Assembly (NCBI RefSeq): GCF_010729895.1
Contig: NZ_AP022612.1
Location: 5,022,001-5,086,000 of the forward strand
DNA from: Mycolicibacterium confluentis
GTDB taxonomy: Bacteria; Actinomycetota; Actinomycetes; Mycobacteriales; Mycobacteriaceae
Direction of reading: 5' to 3'
Length of the DNA stretch: 64,000 bases
Made by a program: the position numbers and the translations under genes. This document shows, one piece after another, positions 49,977 through 58,174 of the stretch (positions are counted from its first letter, which is position 1; every line of letters starts with the position of its first letter). Below the pieces are notes generated by a model, which was not told where the DNA came from, made no database searches, and saw only the letters and a program-made list of their open reading frames with translations.

Positions 49977-51203
49977 TCAGTACATCCGGACTGGTAGCTT
50001 CGTGAGCCCGCGAAGTGACACCGTGGGCTTGTAGCGGAGGTCGTCGGGCCGGGCCGCGAGTTCCCAGTTCGGGAAACGCTCAACCAGCGTCGCCAGGGCC
50101 GTACGCCCCTCCAGCCGGGCCAGTTGGTGTCCCAGGCAGTAGTGGATTCCGAATGCAAACGCCAAGTGTCGGTTCGGCTTCCGGGTCAGATCCAGTTCTT
50201 CGGGTTTCTCGAACACCGATTCGTCGCGGTTGGCCGAGGTGATCGCGCCCAGCACCTGCGAGCCCCGCGGGATCGGCACTCCGTGGATCTCCATGTCCTC
50301 CAACGCGAACCGCGCTGCGCCGTCGGCCACCGGCGAGGTGAAGCGGAGCAGTTCCTCGATGGCGGTCGACTCCAGCAGTTCTGGCTGCGCGCGCAACAAC
50401 TGCTGCTGGTCCGGATTCTCGATGAGGGCCAGCACGCTGCTGCCGATCAGGTTGGCCGTGGTGTCATGACCCGCCAGCAGCAGCAGGAAGACCATGGAGA
50501 CGAGTTCTTTGTGGCTCAGCCGGTCACCGCCCTCGTTGGCAAGGACCAGTTCGGAGATCAGGCCCTCGTCCGGATTCAGGCGTCGGTCGTCGATGAGCTC
50601 TTCAAAGAGCTTGGCAAGCTTGCGCGCGGTCGGGAACCCGCGCAGCATGTTGCCCTGCTGGTTCCCCAACTTCTCGACCAGGAACTGAAACTTGTCCCGG
50701 TCCTCGTCGGCGACGCCGAGCATGGTGGCGATCACGGCCATCGGAAGCCGGACGGCGTACTCGTGCACCAGGTCGACATCGCGCATCGCGGCAACCTGAT
50801 CGGCGAGTTCCTCGGCGATCTTGCTGACGTCGGCCGCCATGGTCGAGACCAGCTTCGGCGTGAACGCCTTGTGCACCAGCGTGCGTAACCGCTTGTGGTC
50901 GGGGTCGTCCTTGAACACCATGGTCTGGGCCAGCATCCGCAGGCTCGGCGGCAGCAGCCAGATGAACTTGCCCGCCGGCGAGTTCTTCATGACGTCGGTC
51001 GAGAACCGCTCGTCGCTGAAGACGAATTGGACGTCGTCGTAACGGGTGAGCATGTAGCCACCCTTGCCCTGCAGGAGGCCAGTCGCCGTCGCCCAGGACA
51101 CGGGGTGGTTCTCCCGCAGATGGGCGTAGCGCGCATGCGGGTGGTCGAGCATCTCGCGACTATCAAGATCGGTCTTCTCCAGTGTGCCAACCACTCTGGA
51201 CAT
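49977..51203 (-). CDS. Cytochrome P450
   Basis: 408 residues. I-helix LLAGHDTTAN, ExxR in EELLR, haem loop FAFGIHYCLGHQLAR with Cys ligand. ATG at 51203 chosen because GGGAG lies 6 bases upstream; the longer GTG start at 51221 lacks one. Resembles CYP107-like macrolide/terpenoid hydroxylases. First gene of an operon with dehydratase, hydratase, phosphotransferase and ACAD, suggesting oxidative activation of the catabolised lipid. Confidence 0.92.
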   Translation of the reverse strand: MSRVVGTLEKTDLDSREMLDHPHARYAHLRENHPVSWATATGLLQGKGGYMLTRYDDVQFVFSDERFSTDVMKNSPAGKFIWLLPPSLRMLAQTMVFKDDPDHKRLRTLVHKAFTPKLVSTMAADVSKIAEELADQVAAMRDVDLVHEYAVRLPMAVIATMLGVADEDRDKFQFLVEKLGNQQGNMLRGFPTARKLAKLFEELIDDRRLNPDEGLISELVLANEGGDRLSHKELVSMVFLLLLAGHDTTANLIGSSVLALIENPDQQQLLRAQPELLESTAIEELLRFTSPVADGAARFALEDMEIHGVPIPRGSQVLGAITSANRDESVFEKPEELDLTRKPNRHLAFAFGIHYCLGHQLARLEGRTALATLVERFPNWELAARPDDLRYKPTVSLRGLTKLPVRMY

Positions 51204-51334
51204 CGCTACTCCCATCGACACGCCGCTCTCGCGTGAAGTCCCATCGGTCGGCGGGGCGCCTCGGGGACCGAACCGGCCCGTCCGGACACCTCATTGCCGC
51301 ACTCCGCAATCCCCGTCGTTCACTCCGGTTTATT

Positions 51335-51344
51335 AGTACACTGA
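51335..51344 (+). promoter_or_regulatory. Shared element AGTACACTGA, -10 of the enoyl-CoA hydratase gene
   Basis: TACACT (51337-51342) fits a -10 hexamer 8 bases before the ATG at 51350, implying a leaderless or near-leaderless mRNA. The 10-mer is shared with the divergent promoter at 43762-43771. The opposite strand (TACTAATAA) may serve the P450 operon. Confidence 0.45.
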
Positions 51345-51349
51345 TTTCC

Positions 51350-52183
51350 ATGATTCCCGCTACCCCCCAGGAAGATCTGGACGCAGGCCGGCTTGAGTCC
51401 GGCACGCTTCGGGCCATCGAGTTCGAGGTGTCGGAGAACGTCGCCACGATCACTCTGAACCGTCCGGACGCACTGAACGCCATTTCCGGCGAGATGGCTC
51501 ATGAACTGTCGTGGGCGTGGCAGACCGTGCGCGACACCGACGACATCCATGTGGCGGTGTTGCGGGCCGCGGGAGATCGCGCGTTCTGCACGGGCGTCGA
51601 CGTCAAGGGGGACGGCAGTTGGTTCTTCAGATCCAACGTGTGGAACACGTTCGATCCGGGCACCGTCGTCTCCCCCAAGATCACCCACCGCTGTTGGAAG
51701 CCCGTGGTCACCGCGGTCAACGGACTGGCCGCAGGCGGCGCCCAGTACCTCATCAACGAGTCCGACATCGTGATCTGCGCCGACGATGCGGCGTTCTTCG
51801 ACCCGCACGCCAACGCCTCGATCGTCTCGGCGCTCGAGCCCATCGGGATGCTGCATCGCGGCGTCCCACTCGGTGAGGTGCTGCGCTGGGCCCTGATGGG
51901 CACCGAGGAGCGGATCACCGCGGACACCGCCCTTCGCATCGGCCTGGTGTCCGAAGTGGTGCCGCGCGAACAGCTGTGGGCGCGCGCGCACGACATCGCG
52001 GCGTCCATCGCAGCGCGAAGCCCGCAGGCCATCCAGGGCACGATCCGCGCGATATGGGAATCTTTAGACATGACCCGGTCGACCGCTCTCCAGAACGGCA
52101 TGGCCTACACCCACATCGGCAATCCACCGCTGGCCGAACGGCGCGCCGCCCCGCGCCGCAACGGGCCGCCGACGCTTCGATGA
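51350..52183 (+). CDS. Enoyl-CoA hydratase/isomerase family protein
   Basis: 277 residues. Crotonase fold with ATITLNRPDALNAI, RAFCTGVDVKGDGSWF oxyanion site and VNGLAAGGAQYLINESDIVICADDAAFFDPHA. The C-terminal trimerisation helices are present. ATG at 51350 is taken because the promoter-like element ends just upstream; the longer frame is a shadow. The FadR-like regulator follows 4 bp later. Confidence 0.9.
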   Translation: MIPATPQEDLDAGRLESGTLRAIEFEVSENVATITLNRPDALNAISGEMAHELSWAWQTVRDTDDIHVAVLRAAGDRAFCTGVDVKGDGSWFFRSNVWNTFDPGTVVSPKITHRCWKPVVTAVNGLAAGGAQYLINESDIVICADDAAFFDPHANASIVSALEPIGMLHRGVPLGEVLRWALMGTEERITADTALRIGLVSEVVPREQLWARAHDIAASIAARSPQAIQGTIRAIWESLDMTRSTALQNGMAYTHIGNPPLAERRAAPRRNGPPTLR

Positions 52184-52187
52184 TCTC

Positions 52188-53618
52188 GTGAGCGAACTGA
52201 TCGCACCGCGGATCGATTCGCGGAAGGCCAAGCTGGCCGGGCGGGCCGCCGAACAGATCGTCTCCGACGTGATCGAGTTGGGCTGGCCAGTCGGCCACGT
52301 CCTGGGCTCGGAGGCCGAACTGCTCGAACGCTATGGCGTGAGCCGTGCGGTCCTGCGCGAGGCGGTCCGACTCGTCGAGCATCAGCGCGTGGCGCGGATG
52401 CGGCGCGGCACCGGCGGCGGCCTGGTGATCGACGAACCCGACATCGAGGCCGTGATCGGCCCGGCGATCATCTACCTGCTGCGCGTCGACGCCACGCTCG
52501 ACGAGATCTTCGACACGCGGATCCTGCTGGAGGAACTTGCCGCCGAGATCGCCTCGCAGCGCGCAGGCGAGTCCGACATCCCCCTGCTCCGGGCAACCCT
52601 GGAGCGCGAGGCCTCCGGCGGGCCCGCCGACCACCGCCTGCTGCACTCGCAGGTCGCGGCCCTGACCCTCAACCCGGTCCTCGAACTCTTCGTCGAGACC
52701 TTCAGCCGGGTGAGCAACTTCTACTTCGCCGACGAGGCGGCCGTACCGCCCGAGGTCGCCCGCGAAGTCCACCGAGCCCACGACGCCATCGCCAAGGCGG
52801 TGCTGTCCAACAACCCCGGCCTGGCGCGCGAGCGCATGCGTCGGCACCTGCGCGCTGAAGGCGAGTTCATCCGGGCCCAACCCGACACCGTGCAACGCCT
52901 CGATCCGGCGGTCGCACTCGCCGGGTCCGTCGGCGACAAGCGCGGTGAGGCGCTGGCACGTCAACTGTTCGCCCAGATCGTCTCCACGGGCGCCCAGCCG
53001 GGGGCCTTCATCGGATCCGAGACCACGCTCATGGAGCGGCATCAGGCCAGCCGCGCGGTGGTGCGCGAGGCCATCCGCATCCTTGAGTACCACCAGATCG
53101 CGCTGACTCGGCGAGGTCCCGGCGGTGGGCTCTTCGTGGCCGAACCGGACAGTTCGGCGTTGGCGGACGTCATCACGATCTACCTTCGGCGACGCGGCGT
53201 GGAGTTGCGCCACATCGCCGATCTGCGCACGGGTCTGGAGTTGGCGGTGGTTGAACGCGCCGCCGCGAGGTTGTCCGAATTGCGGGCCGACGACATCGAC
53301 GCGCTGCAGCGCTCCCTGCGCACCGAGGCTCAGCAGGGCCTGGAGATGGCGTTCGCCCAAGCCGAGGACTTCCACTCGATGCTGGCCAGGTTGACGGGCA
53401 ACCGCGCGCTCGAACTCGTCCATCGCGTGACGATGCGGTTGGGCTGGCAGTTCTACTCGGAACTGGCCACGGCCAATCCACGGGTCAGCGCCCTGTCCGC
53501 ACCGGCCGTCATCGAACCCGCCCACCAGGACATCACCGATGCCCTGGTGGCGGGCGACGCCGAACTGGCGATCATGCGGATGCGCGCGCACATGGCCGCG
53601 ACCGCCAGCCCCTCCTGA
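52188..53618 (+). CDS. Tandem double FadR/GntR-type regulator
   Basis: 476 residues, about twice the normal GntR/FadR length. Each half has a winged helix and a helical FCD-like ligand domain: ERYGVSRAVLREAVRLVEHQRVARMRRGTGGGLVI (about 47-81) and ERHQASRAVVREAIRILEYHQIALTRRGPGGGLFV (about 285-319). The two HTHs are clearly homologous but diverged, so it is an internal duplication acting as a covalent dimer. GTG start. It likely controls the surrounding acyl-CoA genes, with a CoA ester or carboxylate as ligand (inference). Confidence 0.9.
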   Translation: MSELIAPRIDSRKAKLAGRAAEQIVSDVIELGWPVGHVLGSEAELLERYGVSRAVLREAVRLVEHQRVARMRRGTGGGLVIDEPDIEAVIGPAIIYLLRVDATLDEIFDTRILLEELAAEIASQRAGESDIPLLRATLEREASGGPADHRLLHSQVAALTLNPVLELFVETFSRVSNFYFADEAAVPPEVAREVHRAHDAIAKAVLSNNPGLARERMRRHLRAEGEFIRAQPDTVQRLDPAVALAGSVGDKRGEALARQLFAQIVSTGAQPGAFIGSETTLMERHQASRAVVREAIRILEYHQIALTRRGPGGGLFVAEPDSSALADVITIYLRRRGVELRHIADLRTGLELAVVERAAARLSELRADDIDALQRSLRTEAQQGLEMAFAQAEDFHSMLARLTGNRALELVHRVTMRLGWQFYSELATANPRVSALSAPAVIEPAHQDITDALVAGDAELAIMRMRAHMAATASPS

Positions 53619-53647
53619 AGGTGAGGAATGCGGCCTGCCGAGACTTT

Positions 53648-53680
53648 CCAGATTTCTGGATTAAGGATACTGTTCTATCC
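53648..53680. promoter_or_regulatory. Two inverted repeats upstream of the ligase gene
   Basis: CCAGA-TT-TCTGG at 53648-53659 and GGATA-CTGTTC-TATCC at about 53666-53680. AAGGATACT in the second is repeated (reverse complement) at 57010-57018. Candidate regulator sites and promoter for the plus-strand series beginning at 53702. Confidence 0.5.
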
Positions 53681-53701
53681 AATTGAATCTTGGGAGGGTG
53701 G

Positions 53702-55267
53702 ATGCAGCATCCGTGGGATCAGCGCCTCGGCGTGTGGTGGATAGCGGAGGACCATCCGGACGCGCCGGCGATCGCCGAGTCCCCCAGCGGTCGCACCCTG
53801 ACCTTCGGCGAGTTGACGTCCGCCGCGCACCGGGTGTCCCACGCCCTGCGCGCCCATGACCTGCAGACCGGCGGTGTGGTGGCCTACGCGCTGCCCAACG
53901 ACGTCGACGCGGTCATCTGGCAGTTGGCCACCAACCAGATCGGGTTGCGCTACCTGACGCTCAACACGGCGCTGTCGGCCGAGGAGTTCGCGTCGATCCT
54001 CGAGCATTCCGGCGCCACGGTCCTGGTGAGCCACGCCGACTACCTCGACCGATTCCCGGCCCTGCCTGACGACATCACCCTGCGCATCATGGTGGGAGAC
54101 CACGAGGCGGGCGGCGGCTTCGTCGCCGAGGCGGACTTTCTCGCCGGCCACCCGGACACCCCGCCGGCCGATCGCACCCAGGGCGACGCGATCCGCTACT
54201 CGTCGGGAACCACCGGCAAACCCAAGGGCATCGTCAGGGCGCTCGACGGCAGAGAGGCGTCCGAAGCCGCCAACGCTCTGGCGATCTTCGGCCGCGCGTT
54301 CGACTTCCGCCCCTTCGACGGCACGCACCTGGTCTCGACGGGCATGCACCACGCCGGATGCCAGAGCTTCTACCTGGGCGCGCTCAACGTCGGGCAGGCC
54401 TTGGTCATCCAGGGCCGGTTCGACGCCGAGAAGACCCTGTCCGCCATCGAGCAGCACGGGGTGACCACCGCGTACATGGTCCCCACGCAGTTCGTCCGCA
54501 TGCTCAAACTGCCCGCCGACGTCCGCGAGAAGTACGACGTGTCCAGCCTGCGCTCGGTGGTCCACTCCGCGGCACCGTGCCCGCTGCAGGTCAAGAAGGA
54601 GATGATGGCCTGGTGGGGCCCGGTGATCTGGGAGACCTACGGCGGCACCGAGGGCCCGGCGACCATCGCGAAACCGCAGCGTTGGCTGGAGAGGCCCGGC
54701 ACCGTCGGTCGCCCGATTCGCGGCGTGCGGGTCAAGATCCTCGACGACGGGGGGCGTGAACTGGGCGCGCATGACATCGGGGACGTCTACATCGAACGAA
54801 CGGACGGACAGAGTTTCGAGTACCGGAACGACGCCGAACTCACCGAATCGGTGCACCGCGGTACCGCGTTCACGATCGGCGACGTCGGGTACCTCGACGA
54901 CGACGGCTTCCTGTTCATCTGCGACCGCGCCAAGGACATGATCATCAGCGGCGGCGTGAACATCTATCCCGCCGAGGTCGAAGGCGTGCTGTCCAGTCAC
55001 CCCGCAGTCGCCGACGTCGCCGTGATCGGCATCCCCGACCCGGAGTGGGGTGAACAGGTCAAGGCCGTGGTCGAACTGGTTCCGGGCCACGAACCGGCCA
55101 CCGGGTTGGCCGACGACATCATCGCCTTCTGCCGGGCCCGCCTGGCCGGCTTCAAATGCCCCAGATCAGTCGACTTCGACTCGGCGCTGCCCCGCACCGA
55201 GGCAGGCAAGCTCGTCAAACGCCAGATCCGCGACGTGTACTGGGCCGACGCGGGCCGCCAGGTCTGA
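53702..55267 (+). CDS. Acyl-CoA synthetase (FadD-like)
   Basis: 521 residues. P-loop YSSGTTGKPKG (166-176), acyl-adenylate motif YGGTEGPA, hinge CDRAKDMIISGGVNIYPAEVEG, C-terminal Lys in PRTEAGKLVKR. ATG at 53702 preceded by GGGAGGG. Paralogue of the ligase at 36516. First gene of a run with DUF35 and thiolase genes, so it probably primes the acid that the thiolase later releases or shortens. Confidence 0.92.
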   Translation: MQHPWDQRLGVWWIAEDHPDAPAIAESPSGRTLTFGELTSAAHRVSHALRAHDLQTGGVVAYALPNDVDAVIWQLATNQIGLRYLTLNTALSAEEFASILEHSGATVLVSHADYLDRFPALPDDITLRIMVGDHEAGGGFVAEADFLAGHPDTPPADRTQGDAIRYSSGTTGKPKGIVRALDGREASEAANALAIFGRAFDFRPFDGTHLVSTGMHHAGCQSFYLGALNVGQALVIQGRFDAEKTLSAIEQHGVTTAYMVPTQFVRMLKLPADVREKYDVSSLRSVVHSAAPCPLQVKKEMMAWWGPVIWETYGGTEGPATIAKPQRWLERPGTVGRPIRGVRVKILDDGGRELGAHDIGDVYIERTDGQSFEYRNDAELTESVHRGTAFTIGDVGYLDDDGFLFICDRAKDMIISGGVNIYPAEVEGVLSSHPAVADVAVIGIPDPEWGEQVKAVVELVPGHEPATGLADDIIAFCRARLAGFKCPRSVDFDSALPRTEAGKLVKRQIRDVYWADAGRQV

Positions 55268-55298
55268 CGTCCCCACCGCAGGAAGGAAGACCACGGTA

Positions 55299-55739
55299 AT
55301 GACCGAGACGACCGCGACGGCGGCCGACCCCATCCCGATCGTCGGCTATCTGCATCTGGGTGAGTCTCCCCATCTGACCGCGACAGTGTGCGCGGACTGC
55401 GGCGCCTACTACTTCGATCACCGGGACGCGTGCGCGTCGTGCTTCGGCACGTCCTTCACGACCACGCCGGTGTCGACGACGGGCACGCTGCAGACCTTCA
55501 CGGTCGTCGCGGTCGCGGCGCCGGGCGTCGCGGTCCCCTATGTCGCAGGCGTGGTCGACTGCGACGGAATCTCGGTGCGGGCCAACGTCGTCAACGTCGA
55601 GCCGACCGTGGACGCCGTCCGGCTGGGAATGCCGTTGCGGCTGACCACCTTTCCCATTGACACCGACGACGAAGGCCGAACCGCGATCGGTTTCGGCTTC
55701 GAACCGGCAGTCGGACCCGAAGGAGGCGAGGCACGATGA
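55299..55739 (+). CDS. OB-fold zinc-ribbon (DUF35) protein
   Basis: 146 residues. Zinc-ribbon cysteines 31, 34, 45 and 48, followed by an OB-fold. It partners the thiolase, whose ATG overlaps its stop by 4 bp. GAAGGAAG upstream of the ATG at 55299 supports the start. Second DUF35 gene of the island; the other is at 43780. Confidence 0.87.
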   Translation: MTETTATAADPIPIVGYLHLGESPHLTATVCADCGAYYFDHRDACASCFGTSFTTTPVSTTGTLQTFTVVAVAAPGVAVPYVAGVVDCDGISVRANVVNVEPTVDAVRLGMPLRLTTFPIDTDDEGRTAIGFGFEPAVGPEGGEAR

Positions 55740-56941
55740 ACGGCGACATCTGGATCCTGGGCATCGCGATGACAAAGTTCGGCAAGCGCCCCGACCGCGA
55801 TGCGGTCGGCCTCGGCGTCGACGCCGCGAGCGCGGCGCTGTCGGACGCCCGTGTGACGGTCGGCGACATCGACGTCCTCACCGCGGGCAACCTGCTCGGC
55901 GCGCCCGGTTACGGGCAGGCCGTTCAGAAACAGCTCGGCCAGACGGGCATCCCGGTCTTCAACGTGGCCAACGCGTGCGCCACCGGCGCCACGGCGCTGC
56001 GCACCGCGATTCTGGCCATCAAGGCCGGCGAGGCCCATCTCGGACTCGCCGTGGGCGCCGAGAAGCTCGCCGGAGCCGGAATGCTCGGAGCCGGCGGGAA
56101 GTCCCGCTCCGGGGCCAAGACGTGGCAGCCCACCGGCCGACTGGACGCCGTCACCAGCCTCGAGGGACATGTCGGAACGGACCTGATGCCAGGGGTCTTC
56201 GCGCAGATCGGGATGCAGTACCTGCATCGTCACGCCTACGAGGGCACGCCGCTGGACCTGTTCGCCCGGATCAGCGAGAAGAACCACTTCCACTCGACGT
56301 TGAACCCCCTGGCGGCGCACACCAAGGCGATGTCGGCCGAACAGATCCGCAATGACGTGATGATCGCCTACCCGAACACCAGACCGATGTGCTCGGCCAA
56401 CTGCGACGGCGCCGCCGCCGCGGTGCTGGTGAGCGATGAGCGACTGCAGACCCTGTCCGCCGAGCAGCGCCGTCGCGCGGTCAAGATCAGCGCGTCGGTG
56501 CTGACCACCGACCCGTGGGAGGAGGCGTGCCAGATCCTCCCCAACGTCAACACCGTCACGCGCAACGCGGCCGTGCAGGCCTATGAGCAGGCCGGTGTCG
56601 GCCCCGAGGACCTGGATCTGGTCGAGTTGCACGACTGCTTCGCGACCGCCGAACTGGTGCACTACGACAACCTGGGCCTGTGCGAACCCGGTGGTGCGGT
56701 GGACTTCTTCGAGAGCGGCGCACCCTGGCGGGACGGTCGCCTCCCGGTCAACGTCTCGGGTGGGCTGCAGTCCAAGGGGCATCCGATCGCCGCGACCGGG
56801 ATCGCCAATGTCTGGGAGGTCTGCCAGCACCTCCGCGACGAGGCCAAAGAACGCCAGATCGAAGGCGCGCGAGTCGGTTTGGCGCACGTGATCGGACTCG
56901 GTTCCACGTGCGGCATCCATATTCTGGAGCGGGCCGCGTGA
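55736..56941 (+). CDS. Thiolase (SCP-x/Ltp1-type acetyl-CoA acyltransferase)
   Basis: 401 residues. Active-site residues are intact: nucleophile Cys in NACATGATAL (about 82), His in ELHDCFATAE, and the GHP motif in GGLQSKGHPIAATG; STCG near the C-terminus contains the second Cys. Performs CoA-dependent thiolytic cleavage in beta-oxidation. It differs from the Ltp2-like paralogue at 42569, which lacks these residues. Coupled to the DUF35 gene. Confidence 0.9.
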   Translation: MNGDIWILGIAMTKFGKRPDRDAVGLGVDAASAALSDARVTVGDIDVLTAGNLLGAPGYGQAVQKQLGQTGIPVFNVANACATGATALRTAILAIKAGEAHLGLAVGAEKLAGAGMLGAGGKSRSGAKTWQPTGRLDAVTSLEGHVGTDLMPGVFAQIGMQYLHRHAYEGTPLDLFARISEKNHFHSTLNPLAAHTKAMSAEQIRNDVMIAYPNTRPMCSANCDGAAAAVLVSDERLQTLSAEQRRRAVKISASVLTTDPWEEACQILPNVNTVTRNAAVQAYEQAGVGPEDLDLVELHDCFATAELVHYDNLGLCEPGGAVDFFESGAPWRDGRLPVNVSGGLQSKGHPIAATGIANVWEVCQHLRDEAKERQIEGARVGLAHVIGLGSTCGIHILERAA

Positions 56942-57009
56942 CGGTTGCCCGCGCCTCCGCCGTGGGCTGAGTCGCTGGTATGCAGTTTCATCGACTATTC
57001 CCTAAATTA

Positions 57010-57027
57010 GTATCCTTTAGTTAGGAT
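57010..57027. promoter_or_regulatory. Operator/promoter upstream of the lipocalin-like gene
   Basis: ATCCT-TTAGTT-AGGAT (57012-57027) inside a CCTAA...TTAGG flank (57001-57025). TATCCT (57011-57016) could be a -10. Its AGTATCCTT is the reverse complement of AAGGATACT at 53664-53672. Confidence 0.45.
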
Positions 57028-57033
57028 TGCGCC

Positions 57034-58143
57034 ATGGTGCGTGCAGCCACCCCGGACGCGGCGGAGTCGACTCCGCCGGTCACCGCCGACACCCCGTTCG
57101 TGGCGGCGGACGACAACTTCCACGCGTCTCCCGACGGCAATCCGTACTGGGCCGAGACCACGTGGTGGTCGTTCAATGTGCCCGAACGCAAGCTGGGCGG
57201 TTGGCTGCACGCGACGTTCTACACCAACCAGGGTTTCGTGATCTGGCGCGTGTACGTGTGGGATCCACGGGGTCCGCACCGCGAGCAACTGCGGTATTTC
57301 CGTATGGAGGAGAAGGTGCCGGTGACCGACCCGGCGCCCGACCTGCGCGACATCACCATTCCCGGCGGCGGGTTCAGCGTCAGGATGCTGAAACCGCTTC
57401 GGGACTACCAGATCGAGTTCGCTGATCCGGCTTCGGATTTCGCGATCAGTCTGCACTTCGCAGGGGTGCACGACCCCCGCCGTTACACACCCGGCGAACC
57501 GCCCTTCATGGATCACACTCATCTCGACCAGCTCGGCCACGTCACCGGCGAGCTTCGTCTGGACGGTGAACTGATTCCCATCGACTGCTATTCCATCCGC
57601 GACCGGTCCTGGGCTCCACGCGGGGAACCCAGGCCGCCGTCGACCAAACCCGTCGCGCCGGCCGATCCGCCGCAGTCGCGCGTGCTGCATCCGGGTGGTC
57701 CGCCGTGGCGGGAGATCGAGCGGGAACGCGGCCGTGGCCGAATCCAGTACATCTTCGGGCACGCCGGGCCCGACACCGGCTTCCTGGCGTTCGTCCGGGT
57801 CGCCGATGGCGACGCCGACGGCTGGTCACCGCTGAACCACGGCTGGCTTCTGCGCGACGGACGCTTCGAACGTCTGGACAAAGCCACCAGCGTCATGAAG
57901 AACTACCGAGATCCGTTGACGGGCTTGAGTTCCCATATGCAGGTGCGACTCGTCGATCTCAGTGGCCGGACCATGGACGCCGAGGGTTACACGGTCAGCC
58001 ACATCTGCGAACGGGCTGACAGCGGCAGTACCGCGCTGATGCGGTGGGACTTCGACGGCCAGATCGGGTGGGGCGAGGATCAGGACATCTGGCATCCCAA
58101 ACATTTCACGCGTATGCGCGAGGCGCTACAAGCGGTGCGCTGA
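57034..58143 (+). CDS. Conserved hypothetical protein, lipocalin/hydratase-like beta fold
   Basis: 369 residues; not assigned to a known enzyme with confidence. Beta-rich, Trp/Asp-rich sequence (NPYWAETTWWSFNVPERKLGGWLHATFYTNQGFVIWRVYVWDP; CYSIRDRSWAPRGEPR; HGWLLRDGRF) reminiscent of the two-domain lipocalin-like DUF7064/DUF7065 and AttH/CrtC-type families. There is no signal peptide. The context, between thiolase and CoA-transferase genes, suggests binding or modifying the lipid substrate (inference). ATG at 57034. Confidence 0.7.
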   Translation: MVRAATPDAAESTPPVTADTPFVAADDNFHASPDGNPYWAETTWWSFNVPERKLGGWLHATFYTNQGFVIWRVYVWDPRGPHREQLRYFRMEEKVPVTDPAPDLRDITIPGGGFSVRMLKPLRDYQIEFADPASDFAISLHFAGVHDPRRYTPGEPPFMDHTHLDQLGHVTGELRLDGELIPIDCYSIRDRSWAPRGEPRPPSTKPVAPADPPQSRVLHPGGPPWREIERERGRGRIQYIFGHAGPDTGFLAFVRVADGDADGWSPLNHGWLLRDGRFERLDKATSVMKNYRDPLTGLSSHMQVRLVDLSGRTMDAEGYTVSHICERADSGSTALMRWDFDGQIGWGEDQDIWHPKHFTRMREALQAVR

Positions 58144-58174
58144 GCCCTCAGACACCGCAGAACAGGAGAAGACT

